From Desulfobacterales bacterium (GTDB taxonomy: Bacteria; Desulfobacterota; Desulfobacteria; Desulfobacterales; JAQWFD01): a stretch of 40,813 bases of DNA. Every line of letters begins with the position of its first letter. The stretch's first letter is position 1. Where the stretch lies: contig JAQWFD010000038.1 in NCBI GenBank assembly GCA_028704555.1, positions 1 through 40,813 on the forward strand. Reading direction: 5' to 3'. Positions 16,846-24,697 of this stretch are shown here, piece by piece. A program made the position numbers and the translations under genes. The notes under the pieces were generated by a model. The model had not been told where the DNA came from. It did no database searches and was given only the letters and a program-made list of their open reading frames with translations.

Positions 16846-16873
16846 ACAAAGCATTCTTGCCGGGAGCTGCGTC

Positions 16874-17599
16874 ATGAAACAGTTAATCATTTCTGTTTTA
16901 ACGCTTTTGTTTTTCGGTTCATATGGCTTTCCCCTCGAATTTACGGATTCTCCTGAATTCCGGCACGCCAGAAAAAATATGGTCAGCCGCCAGATCCGCG
17001 CCCGTGGTATTACGGATATAAACGTTCTAAGGGCCATGAGCGAAGTACCCAGGCATCTGTTCGTCCCGGACGAACTCGCGCACAAGGCGTATTCGGATTC
17101 GCCGCTTCCCATCGGAGGCGGCCAGACCATTTCACAGCCATACATTGTCGCGCTGATGACCGAAAGTCTGGGGCTTTGCGGAAATGAGCGTGTTCTTGAA
17201 ATCGGAACCGGCTCAGGATATCAGGCGGCTGTCCTCGAAAATATCGTAAGGGACGTCTACTCCATCGAAATCAGAGAAGCACTTTACCGGAACGCCACCT
17301 TGACCCTGCGGCAGATGAAATCAACCCATGTGAAAATCCGCCATGGAGACGGCTATTTCGGATGGGAAGACGCTGCTCCGTTTGACTGCATCATGATCAC
17401 CGCGGCAATCGATCACATTCCGCCCCCACTTCTCAAACAGCTTAAGAATAACGGCAGACTTATTCTGCCCCTGGGTAATCCCTTCAGCTACCAGAATCTG
17501 ACGCTGGTCACCCGACATGATGATGATTATTCCGTCAGGCAGATCACCGGCGTCCTGTTTGTGCCCATGACCGGACAGGCCCTTGAAAAAAAGGACTGA
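16874..17599 (+). CDS. pcm: protein-L-isoaspartate O-methyltransferase with signal peptide
   Basis: The enzyme methylates L-isoaspartyl residues in damaged proteins with S-adenosylmethionine, starting their repair. The 241 residues include the family motifs: the substrate loop GGGQTISQPYIVALMTE, the SAM-binding VLEIGTGSGYQAAVLE, and FDCIMITAAIDHIPPPL. Residues 1-21 (MKQLIISVLTLLFFGSYGFP) form an apparent signal peptide, whereas the standard enzyme is cytosolic. Export would put repair in the periplasm, where SAM supply is a puzzle; it may instead stay anchored to the membrane. The mature part starts with the usual ARKNMVSRQI helix. GGGAG precedes the ATG. Confidence 0.9.
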   Translation: MKQLIISVLTLLFFGSYGFPLEFTDSPEFRHARKNMVSRQIRARGITDINVLRAMSEVPRHLFVPDELAHKAYSDSPLPIGGGQTISQPYIVALMTESLGLCGNERVLEIGTGSGYQAAVLENIVRDVYSIEIREALYRNATLTLRQMKSTHVKIRHGDGYFGWEDAAPFDCIMITAAIDHIPPPLLKQLKNNGRLILPLGNPFSYQNLTLVTRHDDDYSVRQITGVLFVPMTGQALEKKD

Positions 17600-17625
17600 G
17601 GAAAAAAAAGGGATGAGGGTGGGAA

Positions 17626-17763
17626 ATGATGGCTGATGAGGGGGTAATAAAGTGGGCAGTAGGCAGAAATTAAAAAGAAAAAAGAAGGCGCTGACAACTT
17701 AGCACCGACATCCGATCTCTGACTTCTGACTTCAGGCCTCAGGCCTCAGGCCTCAGGCCTCCG
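17626..17763. repeat. 7-bp tandem repeat tracts
   Basis: 17715-17763 reads as heptamers CTGACTT CTGACTT CAGGCCT repeated (CAGGCCT four times). A weaker purine-rich counterpart (GGGCAGTAGGCAGAA) lies at 17626-17668, just after the methyltransferase stop. These belong to a degenerate 7-bp repeat family (consensus CTGNYYT) found at several gene ends in this window. Confidence 0.75.
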
Positions 17764-17802
17764 ATAACAAACAACCCTTAACAGATTGCAATTGCAGCCC
17801 CC

Positions 17803-20205
17803 ATGCTGATATATGCGGCTTTTATCATATCCCTTTCCTCTCTGACGTTTGAAGTCCTGCTGACGCGAATTTTTTCCATCGCGCAGTGGAATCATCTATC
17901 CTTTATGGTTATCAGCATTGCCCTGTTCGGATTCGGCGCCAGCGGAACATTCCTGAGTCTCCTGGATACGAGACGAAAAAAATGGGAAACCCAGCTGTCT
18001 TCAATTATCGCTTTAAGGGTTATCATACTGCTTTATTCGGCAACCGGCATTGCGGCTTTCATCAGCCTTGTCAACATACCCCTGGATTATTTCCGGCTGC
18101 CTCATGAGCCGGTTCAAACCTTCTACCTGCTGGCGGCATATCTGATTCTCACCATTCCCTTTTTCTTTGCCGGGCTGGTCATTTCCATTGCCTATGCATC
18201 CCTGCCCGAAAAAACAGGACTGATCTATCTGACCACCATGGCCGGATCAGCAGCAGGCGCCATCATCCCCTTCCCTGTTGTGCCATTGATCGGTGAAGAA
18301 CGGCTCATTATCCTGGCATCGCTGCTGCCGGTCATTCTGGTCCCGTTGGCATTCACCGGACCCGATGTGCCTACGGTTACCGATGGTAAAGGAAGGATAC
18401 GAAGCTATTCTGCAGCGATGATGACTGCATGGGTGGCACTGATCGTTTTCAGCGGATTCATATTTTTCTCCGGCCCCGATACCATCACGAGCGTCAAATC
18501 TTCGCCATATAAGTCATTGAGCCAGCTGTTAAGATTCCCGGATACCCGGATCACCGGGACATCAACCAGCCTGAAAGGCAGGATTGATTGTGTTCAAAGC
18601 CCGTTCATTCGTTTTGCACCGGGATTGAGCCTGAAATTTACAGGGAGCCTGCCTGATCAGTGGGCAGCCTTCACAGATGCGGATAATCAGTTTGTCTTCT
18701 ACAATCCGGAACAGATTAAGGCCAGCAATTTTCCGGCATTCACCCTTTCCTATGCCGGGTATCTTCAGGCCGGCGCACCTGACCGTGTTCTGATTGTACA
18801 AAATGGCGGCGGGGCTGCCATCCCCTGCGCCCTTATTTCCGGTGCAACGCATATTACCGTCGTTGAAAGCGATTGGCGCATCGCCCGGATGATCCGGGGC
18901 TATTATCAGCTTCCCGTGACAAACGAACCGTCCCGGGCGTTTTTAGCCCGATCTGATGTCCGTTACGATGTGATCCAGCTGGAAAACTGGGGCACATCCA
19001 TTCCCGGTACGGCCGCGTTGACGCAGGAACATCTGTTGACCATGGACGCATTTGCCGGATACCTGAACCACCTTACGAACGCGGGCGTTCTCATCATCTC
19101 GAGGAAACTGCTCCTGCCGCCGGCAGATTCCATCCGGCTGTGGAGCACCGCCCTGGAAAGTCTGAAACAAACCCATATGAAAGACCCGCATAACCATCTG
19201 GCGATGCTCAGAAGCTGGGATTCATTTACCCTCATCGTCTCGAAACAGCCGTTGGTCCATACCGGTAAGATAGTTCGGTTTGCCCGGAAGATGAATTTTG
19301 ACATGGTGTATCTGCCGGGCATGACACCGTCCATGGCCAATACGTTCAATATTTACAAAGAGCCCTTTCATTATAATGAAATCACCCGCGTGGCTCAGGC
19401 GTACCTGAACGGCAGCGAAAAAGATTTTTTTAAACGATACGTTCTCGATACCTCCCCCCAGTCGGATTTACGGCCGTTTCCGCAAAGATTTCTGAAATGG
19501 ACCCGGCTTAAGGAACTGTACCGGAGTACCGGCAGCCGGTTATATTCTCTGATGATGTCCGGCGAAATTATTGTGGCCGCAGTCTTTGCCGAAGCGCTTG
19601 TCATTTCAGCAGTTCTCCTGATTGTCCCTCTTTTCGCCACAAGAAAAACCGGCACGCCTCCCCCTGCTTATCAGCTGCTGTATTTTCTTTGCCTTGGCGC
19701 AGGATTCATGTTCATTGAAATGTTTTTCATCAAAGCCTACACGTTTCTTTTTGAAGATCCGGTCATCAGCTTTTCGGTTGTCATATCAGGCATTCTCATA
19801 TTTTCAGGTCTTGGCGGATACGTTTCGCGGTATACAGGTAAAACCCGACTCAGAGCCGCAACAGGCGGGCTCATTGCTCTTTTAATCGTTACGGCAGCAA
19901 TCCTGGAGCCCCTGATCGCCAAATGCCTTGAACTGTCTGCAGGGGTTCAATATATTATTGCAGTTCTGGTGATGTTTCCCATCGGATTTCTGATGGGCCT
20001 GCCATTTCCCATCGGCATGCAGTACATCCTGGAAAGCCCCCTTCAGCGAACCTATGCGTGGGCGGCAAACGGATGCGCTTCGGTTCTGGCCTCCATTCTG
20101 TCCGCCCAGATTGCTTTAAGCATCGGAATTCCCGCCATTCTGGCCTGCGCGCTCATCTCGTACCTGCTGGCGCTGATCTGCATCGTAAAGTCCAACGTTG
20201 CATAA
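17803..20205 (+). CDS. polytopic membrane protein with spermidine-synthase-like domain
   Basis: The 800-residue protein has three parts. An N-terminal membrane region of about seven helices opens with SLTFEVLLTRIFSIAQWNHLSFMVIS. A soluble central domain (about 300-550) with a nucleotide-fold strand-loop VLIVQNGGGAAIPCAL near residue 326 and the acidic VVESDW resembles spermidine synthase/SAM-dependent transferases. A C-terminal membrane region of about six helices ends the protein. Such membrane spermidine-synthase-like proteins are known, but their substrate is not. The loop reads GGGGAA where true spermidine synthases have GGGDGG, so catalytic polyamine synthesis is doubtful. No clear ribosome-binding site precedes the ATG. 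Confidence 0.75.
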   Translation: MLIYAAFIISLSSLTFEVLLTRIFSIAQWNHLSFMVISIALFGFGASGTFLSLLDTRRKKWETQLSSIIALRVIILLYSATGIAAFISLVNIPLDYFRLPHEPVQTFYLLAAYLILTIPFFFAGLVISIAYASLPEKTGLIYLTTMAGSAAGAIIPFPVVPLIGEERLIILASLLPVILVPLAFTGPDVPTVTDGKGRIRSYSAAMMTAWVALIVFSGFIFFSGPDTITSVKSSPYKSLSQLLRFPDTRITGTSTSLKGRIDCVQSPFIRFAPGLSLKFTGSLPDQWAAFTDADNQFVFYNPEQIKASNFPAFTLSYAGYLQAGAPDRVLIVQNGGGAAIPCALISGATHITVVESDWRIARMIRGYYQLPVTNEPSRAFLARSDVRYDVIQLENWGTSIPGTAALTQEHLLTMDAFAGYLNHLTNAGVLIISRKLLLPPADSIRLWSTALESLKQTHMKDPHNHLAMLRSWDSFTLIVSKQPLVHTGKIVRFARKMNFDMVYLPGMTPSMANTFNIYKEPFHYNEITRVAQAYLNGSEKDFFKRYVLDTSPQSDLRPFPQRFLKWTRLKELYRSTGSRLYSLMMSGEIIVAAVFAEALVISAVLLIVPLFATRKTGTPPPAYQLLYFLCLGAGFMFIEMFFIKAYTFLFEDPVISFSVVISGILIFSGLGGYVSRYTGKTRLRAATGGLIALLIVTAAILEPLIAKCLELSAGVQYIIAVLVMFPIGFLMGLPFPIGMQYILESPLQRTYAWAANGCASVLASILSAQIALSIGIPAILACALISYLLALICIVKSNVA

Positions 20206-20340
20206 GCAATTCTATATTTGACTTATGTGTTCTACTTTTTATATAGTGATGCAAAATAATTAATCCATTTTCCCCGCTATGCCCCTCTATCTGGAGATCT
20301 TCCGGGCATATTCAACAACTGAATACTACCCGGAGGCTTT

Positions 20341-21465
20341 ATGTCCGAAAACAAATCATCTGCCGAACTTCAGCAACAGGTCACTACTCTTGAAAAGCAG
20401 ATCGAGGGCCTCACCCATCAGATCAAACAGCTAAGGTGCCTGAACCGGATCTGCCGCCTGAATGAAACCTGCGACACCGAGCAGGACCTGATCCGGACAG
20501 CGGTCGACCTGATCCCGGCAGGATGCCGGTACCCGGAAATGACATGCGCCCGGATCATCCTCAACGATCATGACGCTGCAACCCCGCATTTCAAAGACAC
20601 TGTCCGACATAACCGCTTCGATCTGATTGTCGACCCGCAGCCGCGGGGGCATCTGGTTCTCGGCTATTTTGAAGACCTTTCAGGAGACAGGGCTGTTTTG
20701 GCTTTGCGGGAAGATCAGGCGCTGTTGAAGGAAATCTCCTCCAGGCTGTCGGGAATGATCGGGCAGAAACAGGCCCGCCTGATGATGGAGGAAAAAATCA
20801 ACCGGTTTCACCGGATCATCGAAAATATGCCGATCATGCTGGATGCCTTTGATGAAGACGGCAATATCGTTTTATGGAATCACGAATGTGAAAACGTCAG
20901 CGGCTACCATGCATGCGAAATCATCGGAAACCCGAAAGCACTGGATCTGATTTATCCGGATCCGACCCTCCGGAAACTCAGAACGGCCATGATTTCCAAA
21001 TGCAACACCGATTTCCGGAACAGGGAATGGAAGGCCAGGTGCAGGGATGGGAGTTTTAAAACTATCGCTTTGTCCAACATCTCCTCCAAATTTCCAATCC
21101 CGGGATGGATGTCATGGTTTATCGGCCTGGATATCACGCCCATCCGGCAGGCCCAGAAAGCCCTGAAATACAGCGAGGAAAAATTTCGAGCTATTTTTGA
21201 ACAATCTCCTATCGGCATTAGCCTTACTGATTCAAATTTCAATCTGATCGATGCCAACAAGTCCGCTTTGGAAATCTTCGGTATATCAGACATGTCCTCC
21301 ATTAATAAAATGAATCTTTCGAAGGATCCGAATGTGTCCGACAATGTCATAGAACGGCTGAAAAGTTCTAAAACCGTTCAGTACGAAATTACGTATGACT
21401 TCGAAAAAATAAAAAAAAAAAAATTTTTAAGACAGAAAAATCGGGAACTATTTTTCTTTATATGA
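20341..21465 (+). CDS. sensor histidine kinase, N-terminal part (PAS domains), frame-split
   Basis: This 374-residue frame has an N-terminal coiled coil (SAELQQQVTTLEKQIEGLTHQI), a GAF-like region at about 40-145, a PAS domain at about 155-270 (FHRIIENMPIMLDAFDEDGNIVLWN) and most of a second PAS at about 280-360. It then runs through A13 at 21411-21423 and ends in residues unlike a PAS domain (FLRQKNRELFFFI). In the neighbouring frame the PAS domain continues correctly (IFKTEKSGTIFLYMNVTRLGGEG) into the kinase. One extra A would fuse both parts into a single 629-residue kinase. GGAGG precedes the ATG. It is most likely one gene with the next entry. Confidence 0.8.
   Translation: MSENKSSAELQQQVTTLEKQIEGLTHQIKQLRCLNRICRLNETCDTEQDLIRTAVDLIPAGCRYPEMTCARIILNDHDAATPHFKDTVRHNRFDLIVDPQPRGHLVLGYFEDLSGDRAVLALREDQALLKEISSRLSGMIGQKQARLMMEEKINRFHRIIENMPIMLDAFDEDGNIVLWNHECENVSGYHACEIIGNPKALDLIYPDPTLRKLRTAMISKCNTDFRNREWKARCRDGSFKTIALSNISSKFPIPGWMSWFIGLDITPIRQAQKALKYSEEKFRAIFEQSPIGISLTDSNFNLIDANKSALEIFGISDMSSINKMNLSKDPNVSDNVIERLKSSKTVQYEITYDFEKIKKKKFLRQKNRELFFFI
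21411..21423 (+). other. A13 run at the frame break of the histidine kinase
   Basis: Thirteen A-residues are followed by five T-residues. Fourteen or eleven A-residues would restore a continuous reading frame. This can be a homopolymer sequencing error, a phase-variable tract, or a site of transcriptional or -1 ribosomal slippage. Confidence 0.85.
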
Positions 21466-22229
21466 ATGTCACCCGCTTAGGTGGGGAAGGCTCCAAACTG
21501 TTTAATGGAATAATGATTCAATATCAGGATATCACCCGTCACAAACAGGCTGAACAGCAGATTCATGAATTGACCCAGCGGCTGATTACCGCACAGGAAA
21601 ACGAGCGTCAACGAATTTCCCGCTATCTGCATGACCGTGTTGCACAGGATTTATCGTCAATAAAAATCGGGTGTGAAACCATTTTCGATCAAGATACTCA
21701 CGTACCGGATTCCATACGGCATCATATTTTCCATTGGTCGGGGATTCTCAAAGATACCATCTCCGTCGTCAGGGACATGTCTTATGACCTGCATCCGGCC
21801 GGGCTGGAACAACTGGGGCTGATCCAGACATTATCCAATAATTGCGAGGGGTTTACCGATAAAACCGGCATCCCCGTCGAATTTCTGACCGCCGGCCTGG
21901 ATGACATCGATCTGAATTTTGACACTCAGATCAATCTATTCCGTGTGATTCAGGAAGCTTTAAACAATATCGCCAGTCACGCTCAGGCCTCGCATGTCAT
22001 GATCAAGTTGGTCAGATCTTATCCACATATCATGTTACGCATCGAGGATAACGGAAAAGGATTTGATATCAACCGCCAGACATTATCGTCATTGGCTACA
22101 AAACACATTGGAATTCAAAGCATGAAGGAACGAATCCGGTTACTGAACGGATCGTTTGAGATTCAATCCCAACCCATGAAAGGCACTAAAATCCACATCA
22201 AAATACCCTTCATGGACGAAGAGGCATAA
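21462..22229 (+). CDS. sensor histidine kinase, C-terminal part (HisKA_3 and ATPase)
   Basis: This 255-residue frame overlaps the previous one by four bases (ATGA). It starts inside the second PAS domain (VTRLGGEGSKLF...QYQDITRHKQAEQQI). The dimerisation/phosphoacceptor helix ENERQRISRYLHDRVAQDLSS follows, with the phosphorylated His in YLHD, as in NarX/DegS-type kinases. The ATP-binding domain has an N box VIQEALNNIASHAQAS, a G box IEDNGKGFD and HIGIQSMKERI. No ribosome-binding site precedes the ATG, supporting the view that it is normally made as a fusion with the upstream part or by coupling. No response regulator gene is adjacent. Confidence 0.8.
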   Translation: MNVTRLGGEGSKLFNGIMIQYQDITRHKQAEQQIHELTQRLITAQENERQRISRYLHDRVAQDLSSIKIGCETIFDQDTHVPDSIRHHIFHWSGILKDTISVVRDMSYDLHPAGLEQLGLIQTLSNNCEGFTDKTGIPVEFLTAGLDDIDLNFDTQINLFRVIQEALNNIASHAQASHVMIKLVRSYPHIMLRIEDNGKGFDINRQTLSSLATKHIGIQSMKERIRLLNGSFEIQSQPMKGTKIHIKIPFMDEEA

Positions 22230-22492
22230 TTCCTCACCGTCTTGTTTTATCTGCTGAATCGTGTCCGGGGCTGATACCCGTTGCGGAAGGATTCACCATT
22301 CGGTCTCATGGAACCCCATTCGCTATGGAATACAGATACGGGCAAATTCATTCACTCCGGTATTATTGACAAGCTGACAAACCTGGTTCATAATTAAAGA
22401 AATTTTCCCGCCCGTACCATAGGACATGTCGGATCAATTCTGATCCATAACCGATTTTGCCATAAATTCTCAGCAAACACCCATCACATGCC

Positions 22493-23095
22493 ATGAAACG
22501 TATCTTTTTAATTATATGGGTCATGACCGTCGGCATCATTTCCTGTCAAACCATTTCCGGCAATTTGGCAGTCTTGCAGCCGTTGACACTGATCAACCGG
22601 CAATTCGAGCAGGTAAAGCTTCAACCCAAAACATACCAGGCAACGATTGCATTGAAAAAACGGCATTCAACCATTGAACTCCGTCTGATTGATGATTTTG
22701 GATTTAAACAGAATGTGAATTTTCATATCCCCGAGCATTTATCCTTTCCTGAAGGATCAGGAAAAATCACGGTTCCGTCCTCTGAAAATAATCAGCCCTG
22801 GAATCTCACGATCACGACCATCTCCGCCACTTCTCAAAGCGAAATCTTATGGGGTTACGAGCCCTGCTATACCAATCGCTGCCGCAGGCCCTACTACAGA
22901 CGAAACGATCGATACCGCTACTGGGAGGATGGGACCTGCAGGGGAGAAAAACAGGTTGAATATTACTACAGGGATACAGTGACGGATCTTGATATCCAGA
23001 TGACAGCGCCGGGCAAGGACACGATTATGGCCGTTTTTAAGGGGCAATCCACGGACAGAGCAAAAATATATACATTCGAGGGACCGTGTTATTAA
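22493..23095 (+). CDS. putative lipoprotein, unknown function
   Basis: The 200-residue product starts with a lipoprotein signal, MKRIFLIIWVMTVGIISCQT, with the lipobox IISC making Cys18 the likely lipidated residue. The mature part looks beta-rich, with a cysteine- and tyrosine-rich stretch at about 122-160 (CYTNRCRRPYYRRNDRYRYW, then TCRGEKQVEYYY). I recognise no family. It would sit in the outer or inner membrane facing the periplasm. The exported rhodanese follows 97 bases downstream, so the two may act in the same compartment. No clear ribosome-binding site was seen. The gap 22230-22492 shows no gene. Confidence 0.65.
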   Translation: MKRIFLIIWVMTVGIISCQTISGNLAVLQPLTLINRQFEQVKLQPKTYQATIALKKRHSTIELRLIDDFGFKQNVNFHIPEHLSFPEGSGKITVPSSENNQPWNLTITTISATSQSEILWGYEPCYTNRCRRPYYRRNDRYRYWEDGTCRGEKQVEYYYRDTVTDLDIQMTAPGKDTIMAVFKGQSTDRAKIYTFEGPCY

Positions 23096-23123
23096 TGAAA
23101 ATTTCCAATGCGTTCGCAGAAAA

Positions 23124-23165
23124 CAGAGGACAGAGGGTAAGGAGTCAAGGAACTGAGTGCTGAGT
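23124..23165. repeat. 7-bp tandem repeat tract
   Basis: Heptamers CAGAGGA CAGAGGG TAAGGAG TCAAGGA ACTGAGT, the purine-strand form of the CTGNYYT family, begin 29 bases after the lipoprotein stop. Confidence 0.6.
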
Positions 23166-23192
23166 TGAAAGAAAAAACTTAAGGAGATCCAT

Positions 23193-23609
23193 ATGATCAA
23201 ACCCGGATTCATCATCTCCGTATGGGTGACGGCGTATTTGCTCTGCCTTTCGACCGTCGTCATTGCCGCCGGCAGCCGGCCGGAGGTACCAAAAATCCAG
23301 CCGGATACCCTCAATCAAATGCTTCATGATCCCGATCTGGTTATTATCGATGTCCGTGATCCGGTCAGCTGGGAAAAAAGCGCACTTAAAATTTCAGGAG
23401 CGGTCCGTGAGGACTACAAACAGGTAGAAAAGTGGGCATCCAGCTATTCCGTCAATAAAACAATCGTATTTTATTGAGCGTGACCCAATGAACAGACCAG
23501 TGCCCGGGTGGCACGGCATTTTGTCAATCAGGGATATCCAAACGTATTTGTTCTGGATGGCGGCTGGCAGGCATGGGAAAAGGCGGGATATCCGACAGAA
23601 GACAAATAA
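23193..23609 (+). CDS. exported rhodanese-like protein, probable selenoprotein with two in-frame TGA codons
   Basis: AAGGAG precedes the ATG. Residues 1-26 form a signal peptide (VTAYLLCLSTVVIAA), so the protein is periplasmic. A rhodanese domain follows: LVIIDVRDPVSWEKSAL, then TIVFY, then codons TGA GCG TGA CCC, then NEQTSARVARHFVNQGYPNVFVLDGGWQAWEKAGYPTEDK and TAA at 23607. The frame does not change across both TGA codons and the rest of the domain is intact. The TGA codons (95 and 97) fall on the catalytic-loop CxCP positions of this rhodanese type, so the likely site is Sec-Ala-Sec-Pro. A hairpin of bacterial SECIS type starts at the second TGA. Rhodaneses carry sulfane sulfur on the catalytic residue; selenium would make it more reactive. 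The alternative is a gene broken by two nonsense changes. Confidence 0.8.
23481..23526 (+). promoter_or_regulatory. candidate bacterial SECIS hairpin
   Basis: TGAC (23481-23484) pairs with GTCA (23523-23526) and AATG with CATT across a CC/TT mismatch. The upper stem GTGCC (23500-23504) pairs with GGCAC (23510-23514) around the G-rich loop CGGGT. The loop lies 21 bases after the second TGA and 27 after the first, within the usual bacterial SECIS distance. Folded by eye only. Confidence 0.6.
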
Positions 23610-23619
23610 AGGCACACGG

Positions 23620-24591
23620 CTATAAAACTTCCGGCCCATCCAGATTCATCAGATTTTTCATATCAGCGGGCAGTGGCGCATGGAGCCGGATGAGGCGGCC
23701 GGTCGTCGGATGACTCAGATGAAGTTCCGCCGCGTGGAGTGCCTGACGGGGCAATCGCAGCCGTATGATGTCCTCAGGGGTCAGGCGGTCATCAATCAAC
23801 CGGAGAAAAAAATTCTCATCCACGCCATACATTTTATCTCCGGCAATACAAAATCCCAGAGCCAGCAAACTGGCCCGGATCTGATGCAACCGTCCGGTTT
23901 CGGGAAGCGCCTCTACCATACTCAGCCCGTTCCGGGAGATGATATTCCGGAATACAGTCCGGCATTGTTTAGCTCCCGCCGGTAAAACCGCATTATCTCC
24001 GTCCGGACAAAACTTGATTTTTTTTCTGATCCGGCTGTCATAATCCCTGACCAGATATCCACGGGCGCTTAAAGATTGATCGGGAAATTCTCCTTCCACA
24101 ACCGCCACATAGCGCTTACGGACCTGATGCGTTTCAAACTGTTTCCGGCAATGGCGCGCGGCTTCCGGAGTTTTTGCCACCAGAACGATCCCGGAGGTTT
24201 CGCGGTCTATTCGATTCACGAAATCGATGTGTGGCAGATCGAACCGTTGTCTGATCAAAGCCCACAGGGTGTGGTTAAAATACCGCCCGCCCGGATGACA
24301 GGGAAGATACCCGGATTTATTCACCGCCAGAATTTCGGAATCTTCATACAGAACGGAAAAACTCGTATCCACGGGAGGCTCCGGTGTATCGTCAGGAAGG
24401 TATTCGAGCGTATCGGCTCGGGAAAGAATCTGGTCCGCCACGGCGATTCGACCATTGACCAGAATCTTTCCCGAGCCGATACATTCGAGCCAGTTATCAC
24501 GACCCTGATAGGTAAACCGATTTACCAGAAGCTCAACCACGTTCGTCCCGGCCTCATGTAAATCGACACAAATCCGCGACCTCCGCTTCAC
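23620..24591 (-). CDS. RluA-family pseudouridine synthase
   Basis: This 323-residue RNA-modifying enzyme converts uridine to pseudouridine in rRNA or tRNA. An S4-like RNA-binding domain (about 17-70, CIGSGKILVNGRIAVADQIL) precedes the catalytic domain. The catalytic Asp is in FVNRIDRETSGIVLVAK near residue 128, and PETGRLHQIRASL and IAGDKMYG are further family motifs. The start is GTG at 24591, after GGTGAAAGC. The target position cannot be fixed from sequence. It converges with the rhodanese, only ten bases separating the stop codons, and lies after RapA on the same strand. Confidence 0.92.
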   Translation of the reverse strand: MKRRSRICVDLHEAGTNVVELLVNRFTYQGRDNWLECIGSGKILVNGRIAVADQILSRADTLEYLPDDTPEPPVDTSFSVLYEDSEILAVNKSGYLPCHPGGRYFNHTLWALIRQRFDLPHIDFVNRIDRETSGIVLVAKTPEAARHCRKQFETHQVRKRYVAVVEGEFPDQSLSARGYLVRDYDSRIRKKIKFCPDGDNAVLPAGAKQCRTVFRNIISRNGLSMVEALPETGRLHQIRASLLALGFCIAGDKMYGVDENFFLRLIDDRLTPEDIIRLRLPRQALHAAELHLSHPTTGRLIRLHAPLPADMKNLMNLDGPEVL

Positions 24592-24662
24592 GCTTTCACC
24601 AGATTTTTTGCATAGTCACGATACGGTGCGTTCACATTTCCCATGCGCTTATCCCCTACTCC

Positions 24663-24697
24663 CTGATCTCTGGCCTCTGATCTCTTACTCCTCGCCC
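24663..24697. repeat. 7-bp tandem repeat tract overlapping the rapA end
   Basis: Heptamers CTGATCT CTGGCCT CTGATCT CTTACTC CTCGCCC on the plus strand. The stop codon of the helicase gene (24685-24687, minus strand) lies within the tract. Confidence 0.65.

Noticed and set aside
17715..17763. CRISPR array
   Set aside because: The repeats are 7 bp, contiguous and degenerate, with no spacers and no cas genes in the window.
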